NCBI RefSeq assembly: GCF_038502225.1
Contig: NC_091341.1
Location: 3,803,753-3,867,752, forward strand
Reading direction: 5' to 3'
Source of the DNA: Cherax quadricarinatus
Lineage: Eukaryota; Arthropoda; Malacostraca; Decapoda; Parastacidae
DNA length: 64,000 nucleotides
The notes beneath the pieces are model-generated. The model did not search any database, was not told the DNA's origin, and saw only the letters and a list, made by a program, of their open reading frames with translations. Shown in pieces: positions 10,845 to 22,609 of this stretch (the first letter of the stretch is position 1; each line of letters starts with the position of its first letter). A program made the translations under genes and the position numbers.

Positions 10845-11597
10845 ATTATATATTATACATAAAAAATAAACAAAGTGCATACAAATTGAGAAGTATTTTC
10901 AGAGATGGATAAAGTTGTCGTAATAAAGGTTTGTTCTGTAAACTTTCTTTTTCCTACATAACTTGCATCCAACTGCATCAACATCGAGTCTTTAGTCACA
11001 TGATTATCCACGTTACTCTCAAGATTTTATCGTCTTCTCAACGAACGTCATTCTCAACAAAGGTTCAGTGAATGTAAGCTATCTGAATGTTTCCATCCCA
11101 CATTAACAGCACTCCCCTTCCATCTCTACTCCGGTGCTGTTTTGAAGTGTGCCACAACACTTTGTCGACATTAAGAAGCTTTTCTCGTAAAACTAGAAAC
11201 GTGGGACTTTGCCTCTATAGGGAAACTATGAACGCATGGCCCCACACAGTACTAGTCTCGGGATAGGCTTGCCGAAGGGTAGTGTTACCACTGGGTCTTC
11301 TGCAGGACCCGACGATCCTGGAGGATGGCTGAGTTAGGAACCCTTATCTGAACCTCCCAGTGAACACCAAGAAAAGGAACAGTAGAAGCTTGATCGACTG
11401 CTCACACAGCAGATGGATGAAAAAAACAGATCAAGCATCAACAGCGTCTCCAGCTGGGATCTATCCAACGCTGAAAACAAGACCTTGAATCCAGGGTTAA
11501 AGGTAGCTACAGGTATGCATGATCTAAAGCAAAACGTCGACCTGAATACACTCAAGTTATCAGCACAACGACTCCTAGACAGACATCATAAGGTTAA
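10845..11597. other. No supported gene
   Basis: No coding motif, RNA gene or tandem array is recognisable between the MITE and the SINE. Confidence 0.5.
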
Positions 11598-11715
11598 ACA
11601 AACCATACCACGGACGGGGATAGAACCCGCGATCAGAGTCTCTGAGCTCCAGACCGTCGCGTTAGCCACTGGACCAGCTAGCCACAATAAGATTCATCCA
11701 ACTAGGTATATTTCT
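11598..11715 (-). mobile_element. tRNA-derived SINE
   Basis: On the minus strand the sequence runs from GTGGCTAGCTGGTCCAGTGG (A-box-like, with GGCTAACGCG) to GCGGGTTCTATCCCCG (B-box-like) about 35 nt further on. This is the spacing of a tRNA-type internal Pol III promoter. The 5' leader (ATGAATCTTATTGTGGCTAG) matches the SINE heads at 4204-4260. It does not fold as a functional tRNA by inspection. Confidence 0.7.
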
Positions 11716-12504
11716 ACACCATAGGAAGGTTAGCATAGGCACCACTGTGACCACAAATGCAAGTTTTTACAGACGAATCTCCAGCTAGCGTGGCCGTGAC
11801 GAACTCTAGCTCAAGTCCTCTCAAAGCTCGCGTACCTGTGTGCCCGTAACACACATGTAGCCATCTACAATACTCGAAGCCTTCACTTCATAAACACCAA
11901 ATTATAGGAACGTTCTTGGCAACAAATTAGACTAAAGTGTGACAAACATGACTAGAACCAGCGTATTTCCGGCGTAAATCCACTGACTCGCGATTTTTTG
12001 TTCAGATTCACGCAGTTTCACTCCATATCCTCCTTCCCTCCATGGAGTATCCATATATGCATTTCTCATTTTCTGTGTAAGCTGATAAAGATCGTAACAG
12101 ATCGAAACATTTTGGCAATAAATTTTTCTTCTCTTGACAAATGGTACCTGGATGATGGTACTCTGGCAGGTACACAGGTATAAGCTTACCACATACGACT
12201 ACAACATCGACCCACCCGCTATAAATATTCAAGAAGTCGTTCTTACACTTTTATCTAAAAAAAATATGAAAAACAGTTAAAGAAAATTACATAGGGTCTG
12301 TAAGATGTTGGCAGAAATTATATTTTCCTACAGATAGTTAAGGCAACAACAATACCAACAACAACAACCACCACCACCAAAACTATATATTGTTTATTTG
12401 TTTTCCATAACGAGGAATAAAAGTCCACAATTTTTTTTCTTGACAGTGAAGCCAAAATTCACTCTGCTCCTCTATCTGCATGTTTGTATTCCCTACTTCA
12501 GTTT
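11716..12504. other. No supported gene
   Basis: Unique-looking sequence with a small CAACAACAACCACCACCACC tract near 12355-12380. No motif was recognised. Confidence 0.5.
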
Positions 12505-12883
12505 ATGTGCACCACTGACATGTTCACTGCACTGGATTCATGTGCACCACTGACATGTTCACTGCACTGGATTCATGTGCACCACTGACATGTTCACTGC
12601 ACTGGATTCATGTGCACCACTGACATGTTCACTGCACTGGATTCATGTGCACCACTGACATGTTCACTGCACTGGATTCATGTGCACCACTGACATGTTC
12701 ACTGCACTGGATTCATGTGCACCACTGACATGTTCACTGCACTGGATTCATGTGCACCACTGACATGTTCACTGCACTGGATTCATGTGCACCACTGACA
12801 TGTTCACTGCACTGGATTCATGTGCACCACTGACATGTTCACTGCACTGGATTCATGTGCACCACTGACATGTTCACTGCACT
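12505..12883. repeat. 35-bp minisatellite, about 11 units
   Basis: Virtually perfect units contain GTGCACCACTGACATGTTC and ACTGCACTGGATTCA. The homogeneity suggests recent expansion. Confidence 0.97.
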
Positions 12884-13437
12884 TGCGTATTACCACTTAA
12901 TATTTTTTTCTCCATATGACACACTGGCACCTGCAACTGTCCGGCACCAGTACACTTCATGTTTACACTTAGTTTTATCTTCACAAAAGTGGACTACTTT
13001 CCTGACAGCTAGTTACGCTATTCTTACCATAAACTGTTTTTTACTTCACTGTCTGTCTGGCTTATATGACACTGATAGCAACTTTCACATGTAAGGCCAG
13101 ATTTATTGGGGCTGTTACTTTCAGCTGACTCTTTACAGTGGTACCATAAAAGCAACTCTCACGTTAACCTTTTATAGGATGGGGCAACTTCAATAAAGTT
13201 CCTTTGGAAAGGCAATACTAGAGCTTCAGATTTATTCTCATTATAATGGAAGCCAATATTACTATAAATCAGTTTCTGAGAATGTCAGGCACGGTCCTGG
13301 TGCCTGTACTGGCTGTCATCCTCACAGCAGACCTGCGTATAGTCACTAGCCACAGTGTAGTATAAGCCTTTGCAAACCATTCGTAAAAAAATGTCGCCTT
13401 AGTAAAAGGCACGAAGGATTATATCAACAGTTTTCCA
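12884..13437. other. No supported gene
   Basis: No recognisable coding or repeat content beyond the end of the 35-bp array. Confidence 0.5.
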
Positions 13438-13540
13438 GTGGGTAATAATAATATGACGTTCAGTAGTGGCAATAATATGACATTCAGCGGTGATAATATG
13501 ACCTTCAGTGGTGACAATTATATAACCTCCAGTGGGGACA
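13438..13540. repeat. Degenerate ~21-bp repeat, 4 units
   Basis: Imperfect units of the form AATATGACCTTCAGTGGTGAC. Confidence 0.75.
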
Positions 13541-15610
13541 TCTTTCATCTGCTTAGATATGGGAAAATGAACTCAGACCGACCACATGATATAGAACACA
13601 GACTATTTCATTATGTCAGAGTTATCATTCAGAGCAGACAATAGGGCAAATGCGATCAGTCCAGCAAAGTGATTGTGTGGATTACGAGAAACCTCTGAAC
13701 AATGACAGGCAAGCCAGTGACGATACTCAAAACACTTGTGTTCTCGCATATGGAATAATGAACAGTGCTCACCACACCTTTCAGGGCAAGACAGATAGCA
13801 GAGCTGGAAAATAAACATATTGTCTACTGCCACTTGCGGTCCGAGGAAATGGATGCGGCCCTCACATAAAATTATGAATTCACTTTTGTAGGTTCCACAC
13901 TGCAGTGTCAACTATTGCAAAATATAATTATTCATAAAAATTATAAAAAGTGACCCTTTTTAAATTTGGCTTTTCAACTTGGCCCTTTGATACAAGGTTG
14001 GAGACTACTGATGTACATTATCGGGAACACCTTGAAAAAGCTGGAATGTACTCTTTGAAATGGAGACGAGAGATACCTGTTAACATACACGAGGGAAATA
14101 CTTGAAGGTCGGGTTCGCAATCTGGACACTACCATAACTTACTGGAGTATGGGAGGATGTGTGCAGTAATCCCATTAAAAAGCAGTACAATTAGGGATAA
14201 CAGTCAGCATCCGTTGTTTTAAAACTCTTCAACCAACCACTAGCAGATAAACATTGCGGGAAGAAGCAGGAAGCGTTCCAAGAGAAAACTGGCCACACCT
14301 TCCTGCAAGACTATGATCAGCCACAAGGTCATTTCTGAAGAGCATTTTGACAGCTAAGATCATTCCCCGTCCTTGGCGCTACAAATTCATAATCACACAC
14401 ACAGGAAAAATATGGACAAAATTAACAACTAATAAAAACTGCTAACAGGAATAACACAAACACAAATACTACCATACCAAAACAGTCAATCATGCTAAGT
14501 TAAAATAACTATCATCAGCTAAAAAATACCATTTTATTATTAATACAAAAAAAATATCATAAAAGTTCCCGAGGTCCCAACAGGCACCCTGGTAATTATA
14601 AAAACTATGACTAAGCTTAAGTCAAAGGCAAATTATTAAAATATGGTCGACAGTCAGAAGTTTGTTATAAGCTACACAGATGGGAAGGAGAGGGAAGAAC
14701 AGTAACACCTTCGAACAGGTTTCTTTGGTTAAGATGTACCATACATGCCGGTGTACAAGTCGACCTGGTGTAAAATATATTTTTTCAATGCTTAGAAAGC
14801 CGACTCATTCGGTGGGAAATGCAGTTTGATGCCGATCCTCAGTCGCCAGAGATTAGTCTCAAAGCGACGATTCTTGTTGAAAAAGGAAAACGGCCGAACA
14901 CCCACACCTCGTTGAACTGTGTACAACTTGAGTCTCGTCTCTAGGACCCACTGGGCCAGCAAATTCCCACAGCTTCACAGTAATTTCAAAATACACTGAG
15001 GTCCTTCGAGACCCACTACGATATAAAATTCACATGAATACAAAAGCTAATAATGCACAACCACAGAGGGAGAAATGAGGTTGCTTGAGGCCTTTCACGA
15101 TATAGTTCAAGTGCGTCTTCAGGAGCAATGCAATAAAAAGAAATTAAATGTGAAATTGTAGTAGTCTAGACGCACTAACGAATGCATTACTTCTGCAATT
15201 TCATATTCCATTATCTTGCTTCTGAAGACACATCCAATTACAGCGCGAAAGGCCGCGAGCACCTTCATCCTGCCCTCCCCCGTACTTGTTAGGTATTGTT
15301 GATAACTCATTCGAGATTGCAACAGAAAATTAGTAAATAAAATATGAAGGAAGTATTCTGTATAAACATGGGGTTAAACAGGACGGATATTATATTCTAA
15401 GGGAGGTACTAAACCCGTAAGGATAGTACAGCACCTGGGGAATGGAGGATAACCTGGTTTGATCTGGGAAAGGGGAGGACATTTCCAATTCGTCGTAACA
15501 AGAACTCTTCACCAACATACCGATGGGAGAGAAGGTGCATTTGTATTCTTGTACTGAGTCTTTCCAAGTTAGCAGAGTTCTGAGGTAGACGACAGAGGTG
15601 TAGGGAAGCC
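13541..15610. other. No supported gene; possible hAT-like end at 13990
   Basis: ACAAGGTTGGAGACTACTG near 13993-14011 resembles the right end of the hAT-type MITE at 6631, but no matching left end or target duplication was found. The remainder shows no recognised motif. Confidence 0.45.
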
Positions 15611-17311
15611 AAGACTTAACATGGTGGGGAAGGAGGGTTCAAGACTTAGCATGGTGGGGAAGGAGGGTTCAAGACTCAGCATGGTGGGGAAGGAGGGTTC
15701 AAGACTTAGCATGGTGGGGAAGGAGGGTTCAAGACTCAGCATGGTGGGGAAGGAGGCTTCAAGACTTAGCAGGGTGGGGAAGGAGGGTTCAAGACTTAGC
15801 ATGGTGGGGAAGGAGGGTTCAAGACTTAGCAGGGTGGGGAAGGAAGGTTCAAGACTTAGCAGGGTGGGGAAGTAGGGTTCAAGACTCAGCAGGGTGGGGA
15901 AGGAGGGTTCAAGACTCAGCAGGGTGGGGAAGGAGGGTTCAAGACTTAGCAGGGTGGCGAAGGAGGGTTCAAGACTTAGCAGGGTGGGGAAGGAGGGTTC
16001 AAGACTTAGCAGGGTGGGGAAGGAGGGTTCAAGACTTAGCAGGGTGGGGAAGGAGGGTTCAAGACTTAACAGGGTGGGGAAGGAGGGTTCAAGACTTAGC
16101 AGGGTGGGGAAGGAGGGTTCAAGACTTAGCATGGTGGGGGAGGAGGGTTCAAGACTTAGCAGGGTGGGGAAGGAGGGTTCAAGACTTAGCAGAGTGGGGA
16201 AGGAGGGTTCAAGACTTAGCATGGTGGGGAAGGAGGGTTCAAGACTTAGCAGGGTGGGGAAGGAAGGTTCAAGACTTAGCAGGGTGGGGAAGGAGGGTTC
16301 AAGACTTAGCAGGGTGGGGAAGGAAGGTTCAAGACTTAGCAGGGTGGGGAAGGAAGGTTCAAGACTTAGCAGGGTGGGGAAGGAGGGTTCAAGACTTAGC
16401 AGGGTGGGGAAGGAGGGTTCAAGACTTAGCAGGGTGGGGAAGGAGGGTTCAAGACTTAGCAGGGTGGGGAAGGAGGGTTCAAGACTTAGCAGGGTGGGGA
16501 AGGAGGGTTCAAGACTTAGCAGGGTGGGGAAGGAGGGTTCAAGACTTAGCAGGGTGGGGAAGGAGCTTAGCAGGGTGGGGAAGGAGGCTTCAAGACTTAG
16601 CAGGGTGGGGAAGGAGGCTTCAAGACTTAGCAGGGTGGGGAAGGAGGGTTCAAGACTTAGCAGGGTGGGGAAGGAGGGTTCAAGACTTAGCAGGGTGGGG
16701 AAGGAGGGTTCAAGACTTAGCAGGGTGGGGAAGGAGGGTTCAAGACTTAGCAGGGTGGGGAAGGAGGGTTCAAGACTTAGCAGGGTGGGGAAGGAGGGTT
16801 CAAGACTTAGCAGGGTGGGGAAGGAGGGTTCAAGACTTAGCAGGGTGGGGAAGGAGGGTTCAAGACTTAGCAGGGTGGGGAAGGAGGGTTCAAGACTTAG
16901 CAGGGTGGGGAAGGAGGGTTCAAGACTTAGCAGGGTGGGGAAGGAGGGTTCAAGACTTAGCAGGGTGGGGAAGGAGGGTTCAAGACTTAGCAGGGTGGGG
17001 AAGGAGGGTTCAAGACTTAGCAGGGTGGGGAAGGAGGGTTCAAGACTTAGCAGGGTGGGGAAGGAGGGTTCAAGACTCAAGCAGCATGGTGGGGAAGGAG
17101 GGCTCAAGACTTAGCAGGGTGGGGGAGGAGGGGGCATGGTGGGGAAGGAGGGCTCAAGACTTAGCAAGGAGGGCTCAAGACTTAGCAGGGCTCAAGACTT
17201 AGCAGGGTGGGGGAGGAGGGTTCAAGACTTAGCAGGGTGGGGAAGGAGGGCTCAAGACTTAGCAGGGTGGGGAAGGAGGGCTCAAGACTTAGCAGGGTGG
17301 GGGAGGAGGGT
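15611..17311. repeat. 30-bp minisatellite, about 56 units (1.7 kb)
   Basis: The unit is AAGACTTAGCAGGGTGGGGA followed by AGGAGGGTTC. The plus strand is strongly purine/G-rich. The 30-bp period equals ten codons, so frames of hundreds of residues stay open on both strands (SRVGKEGSRL on plus, LLSLEPSFPT on minus). With both strands open and no recognisable domain, a protein is not supported. The right edge (17070-17311) contains deletions and GCTC variants; the left edge carries the CATGG variant. Confidence 0.97.
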
Positions 17312-17799
17312 ACCATGCCTTGAGATTTGCAAACATCAACTATTACAAAACCTCAGTTTACAAAAATCAACCACCATCCAGCAACTCTCAACTCACGGTA
17401 CCCTACTACCAAGGCACATTCAATTGTTTCAACTAAGTGACCACCATAATTACGTTCTATCCCAACATACTTGGTGAATCTCTTTTCCAAATAACGCGAA
17501 CATTAACTACGCAAGTCACAACCACCTGAGAGGAGAGCAGTCTCGACTAGACTTAATGTTCTGAATAAAACCCGCTAGTGACCCTGTAAGTCAGCAATGG
17601 AGATAAATTGTCTGAAATACAGATACGATGCAAAAATACACTAAAAATAGACTAAAAAAAAAACATGAAGTAGCGAATGGCTCTTGTGTAGAAAACCGAG
17701 GCAATGAAAAAAAAGAAATATTCGGTGTACTTTGTCATACCCAAAACAAAACGAGGAGAAAATTAATTTGTAGTAACAAATATTTATCACTGTATCAGT
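17312..17799. other. No supported gene
   Basis: Unique-looking A/T-rich sequence with no recognised motif. Confidence 0.5.
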
Positions 17800-18190
17800 A
17801 GTGTATAATACAGACAGGTTGAAGAATTAAAGATGTGCAACACCTGGGTATCTTTATTATGTAGATGTTTCGCCAGCCAGTGACTGTACAATACGGGGAT
17901 AAGCAAAGAAGTCTGAAGAGGTTGAGGTAATCAGTCCCTGAGCCCAAAAGCAAGTGTTCATGAGGGAATAATTTTCTCATCTTCAGCCTCTTCAGTCTTC
18001 TGTTTTGGTCTCTATATTGTACCGATAAATCCACTCTTGGCCGAAACGTATATATATTAAAAATGCCCAGTTGTTCAAGGAATCCAATTTAACAAATATT
18101 TGTTGGCAACCCACCGGAACAACGTACAAGGGGATCAAGCAGCAGCCAGACTCACCAGTGTCACTGAAGACAACTTTGTAACACAAGTCC
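17800..18190 (-). mobile_element. Hammerhead-type module, degenerate, minus strand
   Basis: On the minus strand the body (GGGACTGATTACCTCAACCTC) precedes CTGGCTGGCGAAACATC (GAAA at about 17867-17870). It is followed by AATAAAGATACCC and the tail ending CTTCAACCTGTCTGTATT. The CTGANGA box is lost (TCA remains), so it is a dead copy. Order and spacing match the plus-strand modules at 52816 and 61903. Confidence 0.6.
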
Positions 18191-18485
18191 CATCAACAAC
18201 TCGGGGTAATAATAAACTGGATATTGTTGTAAACACAGACTGTGATGTGGAGTAGGAAAACGATACTTAAACTGCATCCAACCATAGTAGACACTTAATA
18301 TAATATACTTTTTGGATCTTGTCTTGTAAACACAGTCAAGTTTGAGTCTCCAAGTTATAGAAGAAACAAATTAAACGAAGACTCAAAGCACTCTCTCTCT
18401 CTCTCGCTCTCAGATCTCACTCAAATATATGTAAAATATGTAAATATATATGTAATATGGTCATTATATATATATATATATATAT
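18191..18485. other. No supported gene; short (CT)n and (TA)n
   Basis: A CTCTCTCTCTCT run occurs near 18392-18405 and a short TA tract at 18465-18485 abuts the next MITE. Confidence 0.6.
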
Positions 18486-18870
18486 GTCGTGCCGAATAGA
18501 CAGAACTTGCGATCTTGGCTTAAATAGCAACGCTCATCTTGCCATATAGGACAAGTGAAAATTTGTGTATGCAATAATTTCGCCAATATAATTCTGAACC
18601 TAACGAAAAAAATATGTTTCATTGTGTTTGTTTAGTATTAAATTACTGTAAAAAAATCTAAAATATATTTAGTTGGGTTAGGCTAAAATAAATTGCGCCT
18701 GTTATAATAAGGTTAGGTAAGTTTTCTAAGTTCCTTTTGGTGAAAAATTATAAATTTTTACATCAACATTAATGAAAAAAATATATCTTTAAACGTATAA
18801 GAGAAAATTTTAGAAAGGACTTAATTTTGAATGAGTTCTTGCTAATTGACCAGTTTTACATATTCGGCAC

Positions 18871-18873
<3 letters not shown>
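18486..18873 (-). mobile_element. MITE-like element, copy C (complete, reverse)
   Basis: Begins GTCGTGCCGAATAGACAGAA and ends CAGTTTTACATATTCGGCAC then GAC. The interior is the reverse complement of copies B and D. It is flanked by TATATAT on both sides, consistent with insertion into a TA tract or TA expansion at its ends. Confidence 0.8.

Positions 18874-18945
<72 letters not shown>
18874..18945. repeat. (TA)n microsatellite
   Basis: About 70 bases of TA directly abutting MITE copy C. Confidence 0.95.
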
Positions 18946-18947
<2 letters not shown>

Positions 18948-19979
18948 AATAATTATACTAGAATGAAAAGAACCAGCTGGAGAAGCATTTTGCAAGTGTG
19001 GGATTCAACTAGGTGTTATGCTGAGTCAAATTAAAATCAACTGATTCCTGATGTTTGTTTAGCAACTACATCAAGACTATCAGTTGGCAACGAACTAAGT
19101 TAAAAGCAGTAATGTTAAAAGCAATAATGTTAAAAGCAGTAATGTTAAGAGCAGTAACGGTAAAAGCAGTGGTACACAGTGGGGGAACGCAAGTAGTTAC
19201 GACAGAAACTATATAAATTTCAAGCATATTTTTCCCCTTGTCGACAGTGGCCGCAGGGAGTGGAGGATGGGGACAGAGACTTCTGTTTTACTATCCTTAC
19301 CTCAAACCCTCAAATAATACACGACAGTACTTAATCTAGATAGGGACAAGGATGGTTTCTTGCATATAGCCTCGGTTTGGACTTCCAGCTGCTCGCTCTG
19401 CGCAGCCTCACATCAGATCACCCGTATACAGACCAGAAGACCACCCGTATACAGACCAGAAGACCACCCGTATACAGACCACCAATCACTGTTTACATAC
19501 GACCACTGAAGGAGGTACTCCTTAATGCTGATAATGGTGCTCTTGATCCAAAATACCGAGGGGGGACGGGAACTGTCCCTTCCTCGGATCAAACCAAATT
19601 AACCTCCCATTTACCGAGGACTGCATGACCCCTATGGGTGCAGCGATTCCCCATCATAATTTACCAACGATTAACTAAAGCTACCGAAGAAACGTCTGCA
19701 CACACAAAAACACACACACACACACAAACACACTAACAAAGAAAAAGTTGAAGGATGTACAAAACAAAAATAACAACTATTAAGTAGCGCCCCCCGGACA
19801 CTAAGACATTTACAAATAAAGGCGAGAGATAATAGCCTTTGTTTTTGTTGCCTTGAGGCTCACTGCTATGGGGAATTAAAGAGGTTTATTCCCTTCAAGT
19901 GGTACCTTGAGAACTCCAAGAATGTGACCAAGAAAGAGGACAAAAAGTCTAATGATACTTTCTTTCCCGGACACACTCC
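18946..19979. other. No gene; small tandem repeats
   Basis: A 15-bp repeat (GTTAAAAGCAGTAAT, about five units) lies at 19098-19165. A 23-bp repeat containing CCCGTATACAGACCAGAAGA (three units) lies at 19419-19480. A CA-rich tract is at 19700-19735. No coding motif was recognised. Confidence 0.6.
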
Positions 19980-20170
19980 TTGTACTAGTACTGTGCTAGT
20001 GAGAGGGGTCTGTACTAGTAACTGCATCTGTACTAGTGACAGCATCTGTACTAGTAACTGCATCTGTACTAGTAACTGCATCTGTACTAGTAACTGCATC
20101 TGTACTAGTAACTGCATCTGTACTAGTGACAGCATCTGTACTAGTAACTGCATCTGTACTAGTAACAGCA
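19980..20170. repeat. 18-bp minisatellite
   Basis: About nine units of TGTACTAGTAACTGCATC, with GTGACAGCATC variants. The period of six codons keeps frames open on both strands, giving spurious CTSNCI and LVQMQL repeat peptides. Confidence 0.93.
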
Positions 20171-20499
20171 TGTCAAGGTCAGTCAAGGTCATGACAGTCA
20201 GTCTGAACACAGCAAGGTCTGAACACATCAAAATCAGTAGGCAGCATCTCGAAGACATGTTACTACGTACCTCAAACAGTACTGCTTACGTTGTACTACT
20301 CTCTAACCTATCGTTACCTTAACTATGGTATTTGTGTCTGCGATCTACTACGACAAATCACATAAAACCAACAATAACTCAACACAAGCGGCTATACCAA
20401 CAATTACCAATCTGGTGGCAGGTGACACACTTCCCCAGGGCTTCAAAAGTTTAAATTTACTCTATATTGAATCTTAATACAGAGGACATCACCACAACC

Positions 20500-20830
20500 T
20501 ACTTGCTAACTCTTGGCCCAACTCTTGGGCATGACGTACTTCCTTCCACTGGGAAGTTCCTCCTACCAGTGACAATCCCTTCGTCTGCTCCACGTCCTCT
20601 GACTGCAGTATATAAGCACCAATCTTCCTGCCTGTGCTTCAGAGGCAGCTGGTGATCATCACCAGCTCCTAGGATGAGGGACTGATTACCTTCTACTACT
20701 GATGCATATATTTCTATTATGTCCATGAATTGTATTGATAACACCACTGGGTGGCGAAACGTCTACAAGTAAAGATAGCCTGAGGATGCACGTGTCTCTA
20801 ATTTATCATGATGTATAGAGCTGTAAAATA
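20500..20830 (+). mobile_element. TATA-hammerhead module (U3-A8 core)
   Basis: TATATAAG lies at 20609-20616, then a body with GAGGGACTGATTACC near 20674. The hammerhead-like core follows: TTGATAA at 20735-20741, CCAC/GTGG stem II, and GAAA at 20756-20759. The bases flanking the core, TTGTA before and TACAA after the CGTC, give a 5-bp stem I, with C as the expected cleavage base. Downstream is AAGTAAAGATAG in place of AATAAA. Core positions 3 and 8 are U and A rather than C and G. Confidence 0.6.
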
Positions 20831-20854
20831 ACTTTTGAACTCCTGTTACTTATA

Positions 20855-21110
20855 TAAATCCTTACTGCGCATACTTGGGCACTGTTGGCTTCAGATTTCT
20901 GCTTATCATGACTCCCAAGTCTTTCTCACATCCTGTATGATCAAGTTGTACATCACCTCGTATATAACTATGAGGGTTATTTCTGTTCCCAAGGACTAGG
21001 ACTTTACACTTGTCCACACTGAACTTCGTATTCCACTTTTCAGACCAAGACACAAATTTGCCCAAATCCTACTGAAGTTCATTGGCATACTCCTTAGAAT
21101 CTATTATTCG
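20855..21110 (-). pseudogene. CR1-type LINE reverse-transcriptase fragment
   Basis: On the minus strand a 67-residue frame includes WSEKWNTKFSVDKCKVLVLG and GCEKDLGVMISRNLKP. This is the region after the catalytic palm in CR1-type enzymes (compare WSEKWQMQFSIDKCKVLNV in the 55975 copy). It is truncated at both ends and abuts an oppositely oriented CR1 piece. Confidence 0.75.
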
Positions 21111-21116
21111 GCCTAG

Positions 21117-21240
21117 AACACACACAGAAGGATGACAAAATTAATCCACAGTATAAGGAATCTCTCGTATGAAGATAGATTAAGAACCTTGAATCTTCAC
21201 TCTCTTGAGAGACGTAGAATGATAGGAGACATCACTTAAG
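21117..21240 (+). pseudogene. CR1-type LINE C-terminal fragment
   Basis: Encodes RRMTKLIHSIRNLSYEDRLR then LHSLERRRMIGD, with a stop shortly after. It is a different part of the same kind of enzyme as the neighbouring minus-strand fragment, so the two are inverted relics. Confidence 0.7.
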
Positions 21241-21244
21241 TATG

Positions 21245-21350
21245 TAAGTGGACTGACGAAGCTAACAGCTGGCGAAAGGTTCCCAGAATAAAGATACCCA
21301 ATTTTTGCACAAGTGTATCATTTATCAACTTGTTAGTTTTCTAAATCAGA
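21245..21350 (+). mobile_element. Hammerhead module (CTGACGA core)
   Basis: CTGACGA at 21253-21259, GCTA/TGGC stem II and GAAA at 21274-21277 are followed by AATAAA at 21287-21292. The conserved tail (CACAAGTGTATCATTTATCA, then ACTTGTTAG) comes next. Stem III (AGGT) is not self-complementary here, so activity is doubtful. Confidence 0.55.
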
Positions 21351-21409
21351 CCCTTCAATATTCAGACCTTCCTAAATAAGATCAATATTGCCGAGCCATC
21401 AAGATAGTT

Positions 21410-22020
21410 TACACTGGAACTCGAAAAACATGGCAAACTTCGTTTCCTCAAAGTACTCCGACAGACACAACCTTCTCTTCAAAATGTATAGAAAACCTAC
21501 CAACAACAACGATGTTATACACTTCTATTCCCACCAAGACACCCACTCTAAGGGAGGTGTCTTTACTGGCTTTTTCTCGAGAGATCTTCGTATCTCTAGC
21601 CCGTGTTTCCTCGAAGAATGTATCTACATAATACAAGCCTTCATACCATCTTCGTTCATCCGGGGGTTGCAGACTCAAGTCACAAGCAATCCTCAACAAA
21701 CCGCCAATGGAACAGTCGTCTAAGCAGTTCAGAGTGCTCCCATGTGGTGATGTTACCATGAATATTCGCCGGGTACTTGCTAGAAGCAATGAATATTTCT
21801 ACCGTAAACACATCATTTATCAAAGACCTCACTATGAAACATAAACCCACACCTCTAACTTCCACAGGCGTCTACACCATCCCTTGTGGATACTGTCAAC
21901 CTAGAAATCTTTCGGTCCGCCTGAACGAGCATTGAAACGTCTGTGTCCTCCACAGGGACTCCAAGGGACATTCGATGAAATAGAACGAGGCACAGCTAGT
22001 CCTCACCACAAGATCTTAGA
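21410..22020 (+). pseudogene. Penelope-like element fragment (lineage 2)
   Basis: A frame at 21388-21723 contains FKMYRKPTNNNDVIHFYSHQ and DLRISSPCFLEECIYIIQAF, the region after the reverse-transcriptase palm in Penelope-like elements. Further on, in another frame, near 21880, GVYTIPCGYC followed by RNLSVRLNEH recalls the GIY-YIG endonuclease. A stop interrupts it after NEH. 5' truncated and frameshifted. The sequence differs from the PLE at 28004. Confidence 0.7.
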
Positions 22021-22264
22021 CGCAGACGAAGTCTGCAAGCCTCGCTAATCGCCGTCACCAACACCACAGAACATAATACCGGAAGCTAATTAAAAAATAA
22101 AAAAAGTTGGTAAACATGATACTCAAGAAGGCAAAGCAGCACCTCCTAACACAGGGATCACATGACCTCACTGTCTACCTGTCCTCATCTCAAATAAGAC
22201 ATTTTTCAGGTCAGAATGTGTTATTCACACCCCATTCTTCCCTGTTTATACCATTTTAATTTGT

Positions 22265-22345
22265 GTTAGACGTGATCAAGGTCCCAGGACTAAAACGTTC
22301 TCTAGCAAATATGTTCTTGTCTTAGTGTTTGCTCATGTGTCATTT
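22265..22345 (+). ncRNA. Degenerate hammerhead-like motif (G3-C8 variant)
   Basis: GTGATCA at 22272-22278, GGTCC/GGACT stem II and AAAACGTTC at 22292-22300. Compared with CTGANGA, positions 3 and 8 read G and C, which could still pair. The conserved GAAA is AAAA, so it is likely inactive. Confidence 0.35.
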
Positions 22346-22404
22346 TAAACAAATTCTTGTGCTTATTCACAGTCGTTCATTACTTAAGTTTATGTAACAT
22401 TATC

Positions 22405-22455
22405 TCTCAGTCCACAGCAGGATTCGAACCTGCGAATTCTGTATCGAAGTCCACA
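22405..22455 (-). other. tRNA-like B-box remnant
   Basis: On the minus strand, CGCAGGTTCGAATCCTGCTG contains a perfect Pol III B-box (GGTTCGAATCC) inside a small T-arm hairpin (GCAGG/CCTGC). No acceptor stem or A-box was recognised at tRNA spacing, because the sequence upstream is (GT)n. Confidence 0.5.
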
Positions 22456-22479
22456 GTACTTTGAGTGTATTCGTGTGTG

Positions 22480-22494
22480 TGTGCGTGTGTGTGT

Positions 22495-22585
<91 letters not shown>
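22480..22585. repeat. (GT)n microsatellite ending in (GC)n
   Basis: About 90 bases of GT followed by GCGCGCGCGCGC, an alternating purine-pyrimidine tract. Confidence 0.95.
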
Positions 22586-22591
<6 letters not shown>

Positions 22592-22609
22592 CGCGCAGGT
22601 ATGACTCTT

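Noticed and set aside
13603..13911. 102-residue minus-strand Cys/His-rich frame as a host gene
   Set aside because: Spacing of Cys and His does not match a zinc-finger pattern I recognise, and there is no support from neighbouring exons.
15569..17114. Very long open frames (512 residues minus, 406 residues plus) over the 30-bp array
   Set aside because: Both strands stay open because the period is ten codons. There is no domain, no non-repeat flank coding and no start context.
22405..22455. Functional tRNA gene
   Set aside because: Only a T-arm/B-box is seen. The A-box, anticodon arm and acceptor stem are absent at the right spacing.
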